A stretch of 10,210 nt of DNA, taken from contig CAZEKX010000068.1 in the NCBI GenBank assembly GCA_964512955.1, positions 1-10,210 on the forward strand, written 5' to 3'. Both the position numbers and the translations under genes were made by a program. The notes beneath the pieces are model-generated. The model did no database searches. It saw only the letters and a program-made list of their open reading frames with translations, and had not been told where the DNA came from. Below are positions 1-7,234 of this stretch, in pieces. Positions within the stretch are counted from its first letter, which is position 1; each line of letters begins with the position of its first letter. The stretch comes from HGM04593 sp964512955 (GTDB taxonomy: Bacteria > Bacteroidota > Bacteroidia > Bacteroidales > Bacteroidaceae).

Positions 1-10
1 CTATTTCCGC
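1..10 (-). tRNA. start of a second tRNA-Gly copy, cut by the window edge
   Basis: Read on the minus strand, the last ten bases before the edge are GCGGAAATAG, the same 5' acceptor and D-stem start as the tRNA-Gly(GCC)-like sequence at 73-108, and they are preceded by the same upstream bases. The copy continues outside the window, so I cannot tell whether it is an intact tRNA gene. A tandem tRNA-Gly arrangement is the simplest reading. Confidence 0.4.
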
Positions 11-16
11 GTTTTA

Positions 17-105
17 GAAATAGCAGTTCATAAAACTTACCTTGCCAAGGTTGATACCTTATCTTTTTTTGCGGCAAGGTTGTGCTCTACCAACTGAACT
101 ATTTC
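17..105. repeat. imperfect inverted repeat built from tRNA-Gly sequence
   Basis: The arm at 17-46 starts with gaaatag and ends with accttgcc; the arm at 73-105 is ggcaaggt...ctatttc. The outer 7 bp and inner 8 bp pair perfectly, and the middle only loosely (a shared cagtt). A nested 5-bp hairpin aaggt/acctt lies at 47-60. A transcript from the promoter at 214-244 would fold into a long hairpin rather than a tRNA. Confidence 0.6.
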
Positions 106-108
106 CGC
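73..108 (-). pseudogene. 5' half of tRNA-Gly(GCC), 3' half missing
   Basis: On the minus strand 108 to 73 reads as an excellent tRNA 5' half: acceptor strand GCGGAAA, TA, D-stem GTTC/GAGC with loop AGTTGGTA, anticodon-stem strand CAACC, then TT and anticodon GCC (73-75). The expected continuation (AA, GGTTG, variable loop, T-arm with TTCGA, acceptor TTTCCGC) is absent. Instead there is an A-rich run, a small hairpin and an inverted, degenerate copy of the same half. It cannot fold as a complete tRNA as written, so I call it a remnant. An assembly error at a tandem tRNA array is an alternative. Confidence 0.6.
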
Positions 109-213
109 GTTTTAGAAATAATTTTACTATTTCCAAATTAATTTTACCAGTTTGAACAGCCCTTTTACAAATTGTTCTCCAACAACTCTTAGGCTTTGTT
201 CTTTTAACGAGTG

Positions 214-244
214 CAAAGGTACGTCTTTTTTCAATACCCACAAA
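214..244 (-). promoter_or_regulatory. Bacteroidetes-type promoter driving the tRNA-Gly locus
   Basis: On the minus strand the -33 element TTTG (244-241) is followed by 19 bases and then a perfect -7 element TACCTTTG (221-214), an exact match to the Bacteroidetes consensus TTTG-N19-TAnnTTTG. Transcription would start near 207 and run left into the tRNA-Gly-like sequence at 108, leaving a leader of about 100 bases. The strength of the match suggests the locus is, or recently was, a real stable-RNA operon. The rest of 121-323 holds no gene that I can support. Confidence 0.7.
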
Positions 245-323
245 GTTTTTTCGGCATTTTTTTCATAGAAATTGAAAAAAGTTTTATACCACATTACAAT
301 AAAGCAAAAGAAGTGTTTAAGAA

Positions 324-1493
324 TCAACACATTCTATCGCGATAATCCTCGTATGTAAATTCTTTGTACATCTCCAACTCTCCATTCTCGTGTAATAGAG
401 CAATAGAAGGGTGCGATATACCATTAAACATATTGGTTTTTACTGTAGTGTAGTGTATCATATCTTCGAACACTACTCGATTGCCCACCTGCAAGGCTTG
501 TGGGAAGCGCCAACTGCCCATATAATCGCCACTAAGACAACTGTTACCTCCCAAACGATAAATATGTTCATTGAATGAAGCCTCTTTAACGGTGTCGGCG
601 GACAACGATTCGGCATCTGTTACCTTAGGTTGGTATGGCATCTCCAAACAGTCGGGCATGTGGCACGTAAAACTAACGTTGAGTATTGCTGTACGTATAC
701 CACGACTCTCCACCACATCGACAACCGACGACACCAACGAGCCTGTCTGCCATGCAAAAGCAGAACCCGGTTCCAAAATAACATGTAAATTCGGATAACG
801 CTTACGCAAGCCTTTTAACAGTGAGACCAAATGCTCTACATCGTAATCCTTGCGTGTCATTAAATGCCCACCACCTAAGTTAAGCCACTTTATAGTACGA
901 AGCCATTTACCGAATTTTGCTTCGATATGTTCCAAAGTATGCTCCAAAGCATACGAGTCCGATTCACAATGGCAATGACAGTGAAACCCTTCGATACCTG
1001 CCGGCAACTCATCGGGGAGCATGTCGGCTGTAACACCAAAACGACTGCCGGGTGCACAAGGATTATATAGTTCGGTCTCTATTTCGGAATACTCGGGGTT
1101 TATACGTATACCGCAGGATATTGTATGTTCGGCACTCTTAGCAAGTTCATAGAAACGAGAATACTGTGTGAGCGAGTTGAAAGATATATGACTGCTACAA
1201 CGCATCATTTCGGGAAACTCTTCGTCGGTATATGCAGGAGAGAAGGCATGTGCTCTGCAACCAAACTCTTCATAGGCTAAACGTGCCTCGTGAATGGAAC
1301 TTGCTGTTACAGAATTTATATACTCCTTGAAGATTGGGAAACTCTTCCACAGTGCAAAAGCCTTGAAGGCAAGTATTATTTCCACACCGGCATCACGTGC
1401 CACTCCCGAGATAAGTTCCAAGTTGCGACGCAACAAACGCTCTTCCATAACATAGCAGGGCGAAGGGACCTGCATTATCTGTTCTTTATTCAT
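324..1493 (-). CDS. nspC: carboxynorspermidine/carboxyspermidine decarboxylase
   Basis: A PLP enzyme of the alanine-racemase-fold group IV decarboxylases. It removes CO2 from carboxynorspermidine or carboxyspermidine in the alternative polyamine pathway and is cytosolic. The 389 residues match the usual NspC length. Visible marks: PLP lysine K44 in AFKAFALW, SSIHEARLA at 65-73, a His/Cys-rich HCHCHCESDS at 171-180, the glycine loop LNLGGGH at 204-210 for PLP phosphate, EPGSAFAW at 241-248, CHMPDC at 277-282, and GGNSCLSGD at 315-323 with the active-site Cys and Asp of the partner subunit. The ATG lies inside the end of the helicase gene (8-nt overlap), so the two are probably co-transcribed and translationally coupled. 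The partner carboxy(nor)spermidine dehydrogenase is not in the window. In Bacteroidales the physiological product is thought to be spermidine; substrate choice cannot be read from sequence. Confidence 0.93.
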   Translation of the reverse strand: MNKEQIMQVPSPCYVMEERLLRRNLELISGVARDAGVEIILAFKAFALWKSFPIFKEYINSVTASSIHEARLAYEEFGCRAHAFSPAYTDEEFPEMMRCSSHISFNSLTQYSRFYELAKSAEHTISCGIRINPEYSEIETELYNPCAPGSRFGVTADMLPDELPAGIEGFHCHCHCESDSYALEHTLEHIEAKFGKWLRTIKWLNLGGGHLMTRKDYDVEHLVSLLKGLRKRYPNLHVILEPGSAFAWQTGSLVSSVVDVVESRGIRTAILNVSFTCHMPDCLEMPYQPKVTDAESLSADTVKEASFNEHIYRLGGNSCLSGDYMGSWRFPQALQVGNRVVFEDMIHYTTVKTNMFNGISHPSIALLHENGELEMYKEFTYEDYRDRMC

Positions 1494-3834
1494 TGTCTAA
1501 TAGTGTTAATCGTGCAAATTTAAGCAAAAGGATTTTAACTCCTGCATTATTAAACTTTATTGTAGCCTTTGCATTCTCACCAGCCCCCTCGAGAGCGGTA
1601 ACCTGCCCCACTCCAAAACGCTCGTGTCGCACTGCGACACCTACCCGCAACAATGCATTTCTATCACCGGCAGATGATGGCTGACGCACCACGTCGGTTA
1701 CACGTTGCAGACGAGTCGTTGTAGATATTTTTGTGGTATATGGTATATGCTCCACCGGAGTATCGTTTTTTTGTTCACGCGACATGTAACGACGTTCATT
1801 GGTGGCAGCGAACATTCCTTCTCGTGCGAATGAAGGACGTGGCTGTTCGCGACGAGGCATAGAGGTTTCATTGAAAGAGATATAACGGGAGTCTATCTCA
1901 CGTATAAAACTACTTGGTTCACAGAAAGTAAAGGAGCCATAGCGATAACGACTTTTTGCAAACGACAGGAAGCAGTGGTTCATGGCACGTGTTATTGCCA
2001 CATAGAAGAGGCGACGTTCTTCTTCGAGTTCACGAACCGAATTCTGCGCCATCTGGTTAGGAAACAGATCCTCTTCCAAGCCGACAATAAACACAGTTTT
2101 GAATTCCAAGCCTTTTGCCGAATGAACGGTCATAAGACTTACATAATCGGTAGACTCATCATCGTTCCCATCCTGGTCGGTAAGCAACTGAACACTGTTT
2201 ATATAATCAATAAGTTTATTATGTTCATCACCCTCTTCACGACGCATATCGACAAAATCGGATATACCGTTTATAAGTTCTTCGAGGTTTTCCTGACGGC
2301 TTTTACCCTCGACACTGTTATCACGATAGATCTCTGCCCATATTCCTGTTGTGCGCACCACTTCACGTGCCATTTCAAGAGCATCTTTTTCAGCAGATTG
2401 CATTCTGAAATCGTTTATGATACTTACAAAAGAGTGCAGTTTATTCAATGTTCCTTTATTTACATCGAGTCCACTCTCTGCCGGCGAGAGCATAACATGC
2501 CACATACTTTTATCATGCTCCGAAGCCACACGCTTAACCTTTTCGAGTGTTGTATCACCTATTCCACGTGCCGGGTAATTTATTATTCTTTTCAGAGCCT
2601 CTTCGTCGCGAGGATTACATATAACTCTAAAGTAGGCTATTACATCTTTTATCTCTTTGCGCTGATAGAACGATAATCCGCCATATATCTTATATGGAAT
2701 GGTATGTTTACGAAAACTCTCTTCAAAGACACGTGATTGGGCATTTGTACGGTACAGGATGGCAAAATCGCTATAATCGTACCCGTTGCGACGACGTAAT
2801 TCCGATATTTTATTTGCCACTATCTCTACCTCTTCGTAGTCGGAATAAGCAGCCGATACTGTGAGAAGTTCACCCTCTCCACGTTCCGAGTATACTGTTT
2901 TATGTATCTGTTCACTATTCTTTTCTATAAGACTGTTCGCAGCATTCACAATCATTTTTGTTGAGCGGTAATTCTGCTCCAACTTAAACACTTTGGCATT
3001 GCCGTAACGCTCCGAGAAACCGAGTATATTACCAATGTTTGCACCTCGGAATGAATATATGCTCTGCGCATCATCGCCCACAACCGATATAGCACGACGC
3101 ATACGTGTTAATTGCCACACAATGCAACCTTGTACAAAATTGGTATCCTGATACTCATCGACAAGAACATAGCAGAACTGCGCCGCATACTTTTCGCACA
3201 CCGCAGGATACTCCTCGAAGAGCCTGTAAGTATTCACAAGCAAATCGTCGAAGTCCATAGCATTTGCCTGACGACAACGTGCCACATAGCGACTGTATAT
3301 TTCGTTCGTGGAGGGAATACGCGCATATTGATCGTCTTTCAGCAACCCTGCATCGCGAGCATAATCATCGGGATAGATAAGACGACTCTTTGCAGCAGAT
3401 ATGCGCTCTGCCACAGCATTGGGTTTATATATCTTATCGTCGAGTTGCATCTCTTTAATAATACTCTTTACAAGGCTGCGAGAATCGCTCTGGTCGTAAA
3501 TAGTAAAATTAGGTTCATAGCCCAAGAGTGAAGCCTCACGACGTAATATTTTAGAGAATATTGAGTGGAAAGTACCCATCCACAGATATGATGCAGTGCG
3601 TTCACCAACCTGTTGCGCTATACGCTCTTTCATTTCACGTGCCGCCTTATTGGTAAAAGTAAGTGCAAGGATAGACCAAGGTTCGTAACCTTGCTCCAAC
3701 AGATAAGCAATTTTGTAGGTAAGCACACGTGTCTTTCCCGACCCGGCACCTGCTATAACCAGTGCAGGCCCATCGAGATAACGTACAGCCTCTAACTGTG
3801 AGGAGTTTAATTCTTCTTCGTAGTTTATCATCAT
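1486..3834 (-). CDS. pcrA: UvrD/PcrA-type superfamily 1A DNA helicase
   Basis: An ATP-dependent 3'-5' helicase for repair and removal of replication blocks. All SF1A motifs are present (numbering from the ATG at 3834, 782 aa): Q motif LNSSQ at 9-13, Walker A GAGSGKT at 29-35, motif Ia TFTNKAAREM at 59-68, motif II VDEYQDT at 225-231, motif III GDDAQSIYSFRGA at 253-265, motif IV LEQNYRS at 285-291, motif V TVHSAKGLEF at 569-578, motif VI RRLFYVAITRA at 607-617. After a disordered linker (about 655-725), residues 731-776 (VGVAVRHERFGVGQV... LLLKFARL) match the PcrA C-terminal Tudor-like domain that binds RNA polymerase, which favours PcrA over Rep. The frame stays open to 3942, but a promoter at 3873-3904 lies inside that extension and the family begins at the Q motif, so I chose ATG 3834 (or the next codon, 3831). 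No SD sequence is seen, as is normal in this phylum. Confidence 0.94.
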   Translation of the reverse strand: MMINYEEELNSSQLEAVRYLDGPALVIAGAGSGKTRVLTYKIAYLLEQGYEPWSILALTFTNKAAREMKERIAQQVGERTASYLWMGTFHSIFSKILRREASLLGYEPNFTIYDQSDSRSLVKSIIKEMQLDDKIYKPNAVAERISAAKSRLIYPDDYARDAGLLKDDQYARIPSTNEIYSRYVARCRQANAMDFDDLLVNTYRLFEEYPAVCEKYAAQFCYVLVDEYQDTNFVQGCIVWQLTRMRRAISVVGDDAQSIYSFRGANIGNILGFSERYGNAKVFKLEQNYRSTKMIVNAANSLIEKNSEQIHKTVYSERGEGELLTVSAAYSDYEEVEIVANKISELRRRNGYDYSDFAILYRTNAQSRVFEESFRKHTIPYKIYGGLSFYQRKEIKDVIAYFRVICNPRDEEALKRIINYPARGIGDTTLEKVKRVASEHDKSMWHVMLSPAESGLDVNKGTLNKLHSFVSIINDFRMQSAEKDALEMAREVVRTTGIWAEIYRDNSVEGKSRQENLEELINGISDFVDMRREEGDEHNKLIDYINSVQLLTDQDGNDDESTDYVSLMTVHSAKGLEFKTVFIVGLEEDLFPNQMAQNSVRELEEERRLFYVAITRAMNHCFLSFAKSRYRYGSFTFCEPSSFIREIDSRYISFNETSMPRREQPRPSFAREGMFAATNERRYMSREQKNDTPVEHIPYTTKISTTTRLQRVTDVVRQPSSAGDRNALLRVGVAVRHERFGVGQVTALEGAGENAKATIKFNNAGVKILLLKFARLTLLDNE

Positions 3835-3872
3835 ACCTTTACAAACAGATATTTCTGTATTGAATACCGATG

Positions 3873-3904
3873 CGAAGATAAGGAAAAATCGGCATACGAG
3901 CGAA
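3873..3904 (-). promoter_or_regulatory. promoter of the helicase-nspC operon
   Basis: On the minus strand TTCG (3904-3901), a 20-base spacer and TATCTTCG (3880-3873) fit the Bacteroidetes -33/-7 pattern with one mismatch in each element. The same -7 octamer TATCTTCG occurs in the ssrA promoter of this window. The start site would be near 3866, about 32 bases before the chosen start codon. The rest of the 136-bp divergent gap (3835-3970) must hold the sodB promoter, but I see no convincing consensus on the plus strand. Confidence 0.55.
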
Positions 3905-3970
3905 CATAAGAAGACAAACCTTGTTATAAATTCATACAACACTTTTTCAATAACAAAAATTACAACTTAT

Positions 3971-4588
3971 ATGAGTACTATCCAAACCAAAAACTCTACC
4001 GGATTCCAGATGCCGGTACTCATCTACCCAACAAGTGCATTATCGCCTGTGATAAGCCAAACAACACTGGAACATCACTACGGAAAACATCTGCAAACAT
4101 ACGTAGATAATTTAAATCGCCTTATAAGCGGAAGCGAATACGAAGGGCTTTCGTTACGTGAGATTGTGGCGCAGGTACCACAAGGACCACTGTTTAACAA
4201 TGCCGGTCAGGTACTGAACCATGCACTATATTTTGAGCAGTTCACCCCTTATCCTCCCGGGAACAACCGCCCCGGTGGAACACTGTTGAGTGCCATTCAT
4301 TTCGATTTCGGTAATTTTGAAACAATGAAAAAGAAGATGGAGGAGTCATGTGCAGCACTGTTCGGTTCGGGATGGGTATGGTTGGCACAAGACGATAACG
4401 GCAAACTAAACATCGTCAGTTGTCCGGGTGGCGACAATCCAATTCGTCATAACATGATTCCATTATATGGCATTGATGTATGGGAACACGCCTATTATCT
4501 CGACTATCAGAACCGTCGTGCCGAACATGTTCAACGTCTATGGGAGATTGTTGACTGGGAAATGATAGAGAGTCGCATGAATGTTTAG
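3971..4588 (+). CDS. sodB: superoxide dismutase, Fe/Mn family (Fe-type or cambialistic)
   Basis: Converts superoxide to H2O2 and O2; a cytosolic defence for an anaerobe exposed to oxygen. The 205 residues cover the whole fold. Metal ligands by family alignment: H36 (LEHHYGKH), H84 (QVLNHALYF), D169 and H173 in the signature DVWEHAYY (169-176). The outer-sphere Gln is Q80 (NNAGQVLNH), while the position of the MnSOD Gln is Gly154 (SCPGGDNP). This is the iron-type arrangement; the Bacteroides fragilis enzyme is known to be cambialistic, so metal use should not be over-read. I chose ATG 3971 because it follows an A/T-rich leader. The frame is open to 3860, but that extension has no family counterpart. 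ATG 4010 (MPVLIYP) would give a length closer to the B. fragilis enzyme. It ends in TAG, 52 bases before gadB on the same strand. Confidence 0.94.
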   Translation: MSTIQTKNSTGFQMPVLIYPTSALSPVISQTTLEHHYGKHLQTYVDNLNRLISGSEYEGLSLREIVAQVPQGPLFNNAGQVLNHALYFEQFTPYPPGNNRPGGTLLSAIHFDFGNFETMKKKMEESCAALFGSGWVWLAQDDNGKLNIVSCPGGDNPIRHNMIPLYGIDVWEHAYYLDYQNRRAEHVQRLWEIVDWEMIESRMNV

Positions 4589-4595
4589 TCTATTC

Positions 4596-4614
4596 TGCAA
4601 CATTCGTAACAACC
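4596..4614 (+). repeat. 19-bp copy of gadB coding sequence in the sodB-gadB gap
   Basis: TGCAACATTCGTAACAACC at 4596-4614 is repeated exactly at 4820-4838 inside gadB, where it encodes part of LATFVTTYM. The offset is 224 bases and the identity stops sharply on both sides. In the gap, the frame that would encode ATFVTT runs into a stop soon after. It may be a relic of a partial gadB duplication or a template-switch event. Confidence 0.8.
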
Positions 4615-4640
4615 ATATTATAAACCAAAAAAATTAAACA

Positions 4641-6074
4641 ATGAGAAGAAACGAAGAAAACCAACACGAAGCAACAGTTACCACATCGGTCTTTGCATCG
4701 GATGAGATGTTGAAATCTGCTCCAACAGATTGTATACCACAGCACCCCACTACTCCGGAGATTGCCTACCGCATGGTAAAAGATGAGACATTTGCCCAAA
4801 CATTGCCTCGTTTGAACCTTGCAACATTCGTAACAACCTACATGGATTCGTATGCCACTAAGTTGATGAACGACGCCGTTGCTATAAACTACATAGACGA
4901 AACCGAGTATCCACGTATTGCTGTAATGTGTGCAAAATGTATAAACATCATAGCCAATCTATGGAACACTCCCGAACAGGCTAAATGGAAAGCGGGAGCA
5001 TTGGGTATAGGCTCAAGTGAAGCATGTATGCTTGGCGGTGTTGCTGCATGGCAACGCTGGAAGAACCGTCGTATTGCACAGGGTAAGCCATACGACAAAC
5101 CCAACTTCGTGATTTCATCGGCATATCAGGTTGTATGGGAGAAGTTCGCTCAACTTTGGCAAATAGAGATGCGTACAATACCCCTTACACACGAAAAACT
5201 AACCCTTTGTCCCGAAGATGTGATAGCACATTGCGACGAAAACACCATTTGTGTTGTACCCATTCAAGGGGTAACATGGACCGGACTTAACGACGATGTA
5301 AAAGCGATTAACGATGCACTCGATGAGTACAACAAAAAGACGGGTTACGACATACCTATTCACGTAGACGCAGCATCGGGAGGCTTCATTCTCCCTTTCT
5401 TGGAACCGGAGAAAGAGTGGGACTTCCGCTTGAAATGGGTACTATCCATAAGTACCAGTGGGCATAAGTATGGTCTTGTATATCCCGGTTTGGGATGGGT
5501 TGTATGGAAAGACAAGAAGTACCTGCCCAACTCCATGTCATTCAGCGTAAATTACCTTGGTGCCGACATAACACAGGTAGGACTTAACTTCTCGCGTCCG
5601 GCAGCCCAGATACTGGGACAATACTACCAATTTATTCGTTTAGGTTTCGAAGGTTACAAAGCCATTCAACACAGTTCCATGGAGATAGCCAAATACCTGC
5701 ACGAGCAGATAGGTAAGATGAAACCGTTCCGCAACTACAGCAAAGAGGTATGTAACCCACTGTTCATTTGGCAAATGAAAGAGGAATACGCAAAGAAAAG
5801 CAAGTGGACGCTGTATGACCTGCAAGACAAATTAAAGCAAAATGGTTGGATGGTACCTGCATACACCATGCCCGCAAATATCGAAGAGACAATTGTAATG
5901 CGTATTGTGGTGCGACAAGGATTCAGTCGCGACATGGCAGACCAATTGATGACCGATATCACCGCATCGGTAAATGAGTTGGAAAAACTACAATACCCGA
6001 CACCATCACGCATTGCCCTCGAAAGCAATGTAAAGGTAAAAGGAACCGTTTACACCCACACCGGAAAAGGTTGA
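4641..6074 (+). CDS. gadB: glutamate decarboxylase
   Basis: A PLP enzyme turning L-glutamate plus H+ into GABA and CO2; it consumes cytosolic protons and gives acid resistance and GABA output in gut Bacteroidales. The 477 residues are close to E. coli GadB (466). Visible marks: LGIGSSEACMLGG at 121-133 for PLP phosphate and ring contacts, HVDAASGGF at 241-249 (D243 pairs with the PLP ring nitrogen), and the Schiff-base lysine K276 in STSGHKYG, at the same number as in E. coli. The C-terminal tail VYTHTGKG holds H473, matching the tail His (H465) that shuts the E. coli enzyme at neutral pH, so pH switching is plausible (inference). The start ATG follows an A-rich stretch. No antiporter (gadC), glutaminase or K+ channel gene accompanies it here. 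Transcription is either from sodB read-through or from a promoter I could not identify in the 52-base gap. Confidence 0.96.
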   Translation: MRRNEENQHEATVTTSVFASDEMLKSAPTDCIPQHPTTPEIAYRMVKDETFAQTLPRLNLATFVTTYMDSYATKLMNDAVAINYIDETEYPRIAVMCAKCINIIANLWNTPEQAKWKAGALGIGSSEACMLGGVAAWQRWKNRRIAQGKPYDKPNFVISSAYQVVWEKFAQLWQIEMRTIPLTHEKLTLCPEDVIAHCDENTICVVPIQGVTWTGLNDDVKAINDALDEYNKKTGYDIPIHVDAASGGFILPFLEPEKEWDFRLKWVLSISTSGHKYGLVYPGLGWVVWKDKKYLPNSMSFSVNYLGADITQVGLNFSRPAAQILGQYYQFIRLGFEGYKAIQHSSMEIAKYLHEQIGKMKPFRNYSKEVCNPLFIWQMKEEYAKKSKWTLYDLQDKLKQNGWMVPAYTMPANIEETIVMRIVVRQGFSRDMADQLMTDITASVNELEKLQYPTPSRIALESNVKVKGTVYTHTGKG

Positions 6075-6091
6075 TATTATTAAATTATCAT

Positions 6092-6150
6092 AATACATGA
6101 TTTCCCCAACACCCGTCATTTAACAATGGGTGTTGGGGAAATCATGTATT
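6092..6150. terminator. bidirectional hairpin terminator between convergent genes
   Basis: Arms 6092-6114 and 6128-6150 are perfectly complementary over 23 bp, with a 13-base loop (6115-6127). The stem begins 18 bases after the gadB stop. On the minus strand it overlaps the acyltransferase frame, whose TGA (6116-6118) sits in the loop. No long T-tract follows on either side, which is common in this phylum. Confidence 0.85.
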
Positions 6151-7096
6151 TGACACCACAAAGGCTGGGTAAATATCGTCTTAACAACCATGTAACAGGA
6201 ACAAGTAACAATAGCGTTATGGACAATACATACCAAGGAAAAGTAATGCCACAACAATGTAACACCGTTATAATACCTTGATGCACACCTAATACAATCA
6301 ATGAGTTACGCCCATAATATTCCAAAATAGGTATTGGTACAACTCTAAACATAATTACCAACGAGAGAAAAGAGATTGCCGAGGAGATATAAAAAACAGA
6401 TATATTTGCGTCATATTCCGCATTATGAAAACGCAACCCGTCATTCGCAGTCAAAAGCCATATTACAACAGAACACAATAATATAAAATACTGTTTTGTC
6501 TTTGTCATATTAATATTTTCATACGACTGCAAAAACAAGCCTATTAAAGAACCAAGAAATAACAGAGGATATGCCAATACAGCCTGAGACAATCCTATAG
6601 ACAGAAGAAAACCACTCGTGGGCATATATTTTCCTAAAACAGCCATTGACAAAGCACACATAGCAAGCAGAGCATAGCGCCACACAACACCTTTTATTAA
6701 TTTAAGGACTATCTTATACAAAACTGCATATATTACAAAAACCCAGAGCAATGTCTTAAGAAACCATAAAGGAGCATTCGCCGAATATATGAGATTACTC
6801 ACAAGAATATTTTGCAAAGAGATATTCTGTCCTGTGCTTACACATTGAAAAATATAAGAAGGAATATACAACAACGAAAAGAACAACAAAGGCACAAGAA
6901 GACGATTAATTTTCTTTAAAGCCATTATTCTAAAAGGCTCATCGCGAAACTACATACCCGAAACCAAAAAGAAAGACGGTACCTCTACAATATCAAACAC
7001 AGGCAATAGAGCAAAACCCGAATGGTCTATTAATACCAAAACAATAGAGAATCCCTTTATTGCATCCAAAAATTCCAATCTCTTACTATGCGACAT
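6116..7096 (-). pseudogene. acyltransferase-3 family membrane protein, interrupted by an amber codon
   Basis: The 269-residue frame starting at 6925 (MALKKINRLLVPLLFFSLL) begins in mid-family. Reading upstream in the same frame gives a classic acyltransferase-3 start from ATG 7096: MSHSKRLEFLDAIKGFSIVL, then VLIDHSGF and PSFFLVSGM, then TAG at 6950-6952, then FRDEPFRIMALKKINRLLVP. Without that one stop the gene would be a continuous 326 residues, close to the short members of the family (PF01757; O-acetylation of sugars, polysaccharides or lipids at the inner membrane). H25 matches the conserved N-terminal His and R6 the preceding basic residue. The rest is a series of hydrophobic membrane segments. 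A product restarted at 6925 would lack TM1 and H25 and is unlikely to be active. TAG probably replaced a Tyr codon (TAT/TAC) or another sense codon one base away. A promoter lies just upstream at 7127-7157. A sequencing error or rare suppression remains possible. Confidence 0.82.
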
Positions 7097-7126
7097 TTTT
7101 CTCACACAAGACGTTTATAATTTCTG

Positions 7127-7157
7127 CAAATTTAGTTTTTTATAACTTATGAAACAA
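7127..7157 (-). promoter_or_regulatory. promoter of the interrupted acyltransferase gene
   Basis: On the minus strand TTG (7157-7155), a 20-base spacer and TAAATTTG (7134-7127, a full TAnnTTTG match) form a Bacteroidetes-type promoter about 30 bases before ATG 7096. It runs back-to-back with the ssrA promoter, whose -33 element is only about 20 bases away. That this promoter persists upstream of 7096, not of 6925, supports 7096 as the original start. Confidence 0.6.
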
Positions 7158-7177
7158 TAAATTATTTCATAATACCT

Positions 7178-7208
7178 TTTGCGAGAATGTAAATTGTTTG
7201 TATCTTCG
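7178..7208 (+). promoter_or_regulatory. ssrA promoter
   Basis: TTTG at 7178-7181, a 19-base spacer and TATCTTCG at 7201-7208 match the Bacteroidetes consensus with one mismatch in the -7 element. The start would fall near 7215, giving a precursor leader of about 20 bases before the mature tmRNA 5' end. Confidence 0.7.
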
Positions 7209-7234
7209 CGCAAAATTACGATACCAATACTCAA

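Larger units (their letters stand above)
1..120. repeat. 22-bp direct repeat flanking a tRNA-derived segment
   Basis: Bases 1-22 and 99-120 are identical (ctatttccgc followed by gttttagaaata). Each copy carries the first ten bases of a minus-strand tRNA-Gly plus the 12 bases upstream of it. The 98-base period would fit one tRNA plus a spacer, so this looks like a tandem tRNA duplication in which the intervening unit has been altered. Confidence 0.75.

Noticed and set aside
73..108. An intron inserted after the anticodon of tRNA-Gly
   Set aside because: The next tRNA start comes only 98 bases later, too short for a group I intron, and no tRNA 3' half is seen in the window.
1975..2676. A 233-codon plus-strand frame antisense to the helicase gene
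   Set aside because: It is Cys/His/Phe-rich with no recognisable family and is explained by the opposite frame of a strongly conserved gene.
3835..3942. A 36-residue N-terminal extension of the helicase (frame open to 3942)
   Set aside because: The family starts at the Q motif, the extension is hydrophobic and unlike any helicase segment, and the likely promoter (3873-3904) lies inside it.
3860..3970. A 37-residue N-terminal extension of the SOD (frame open to 3860)
   Set aside because: No SOD counterpart, and it overlaps the helicase promoter; not a convincing signal peptide.
4590..4799. A minus-strand frame across the gadB start
   Set aside because: A shadow of gadB with no family resemblance.
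6950..6952. TAG recoded as a sense codon, as in some gut phages
   Set aside because: sodB in the same window ends in TAG, and nothing suggests a suppressor or an altered code in this genome.
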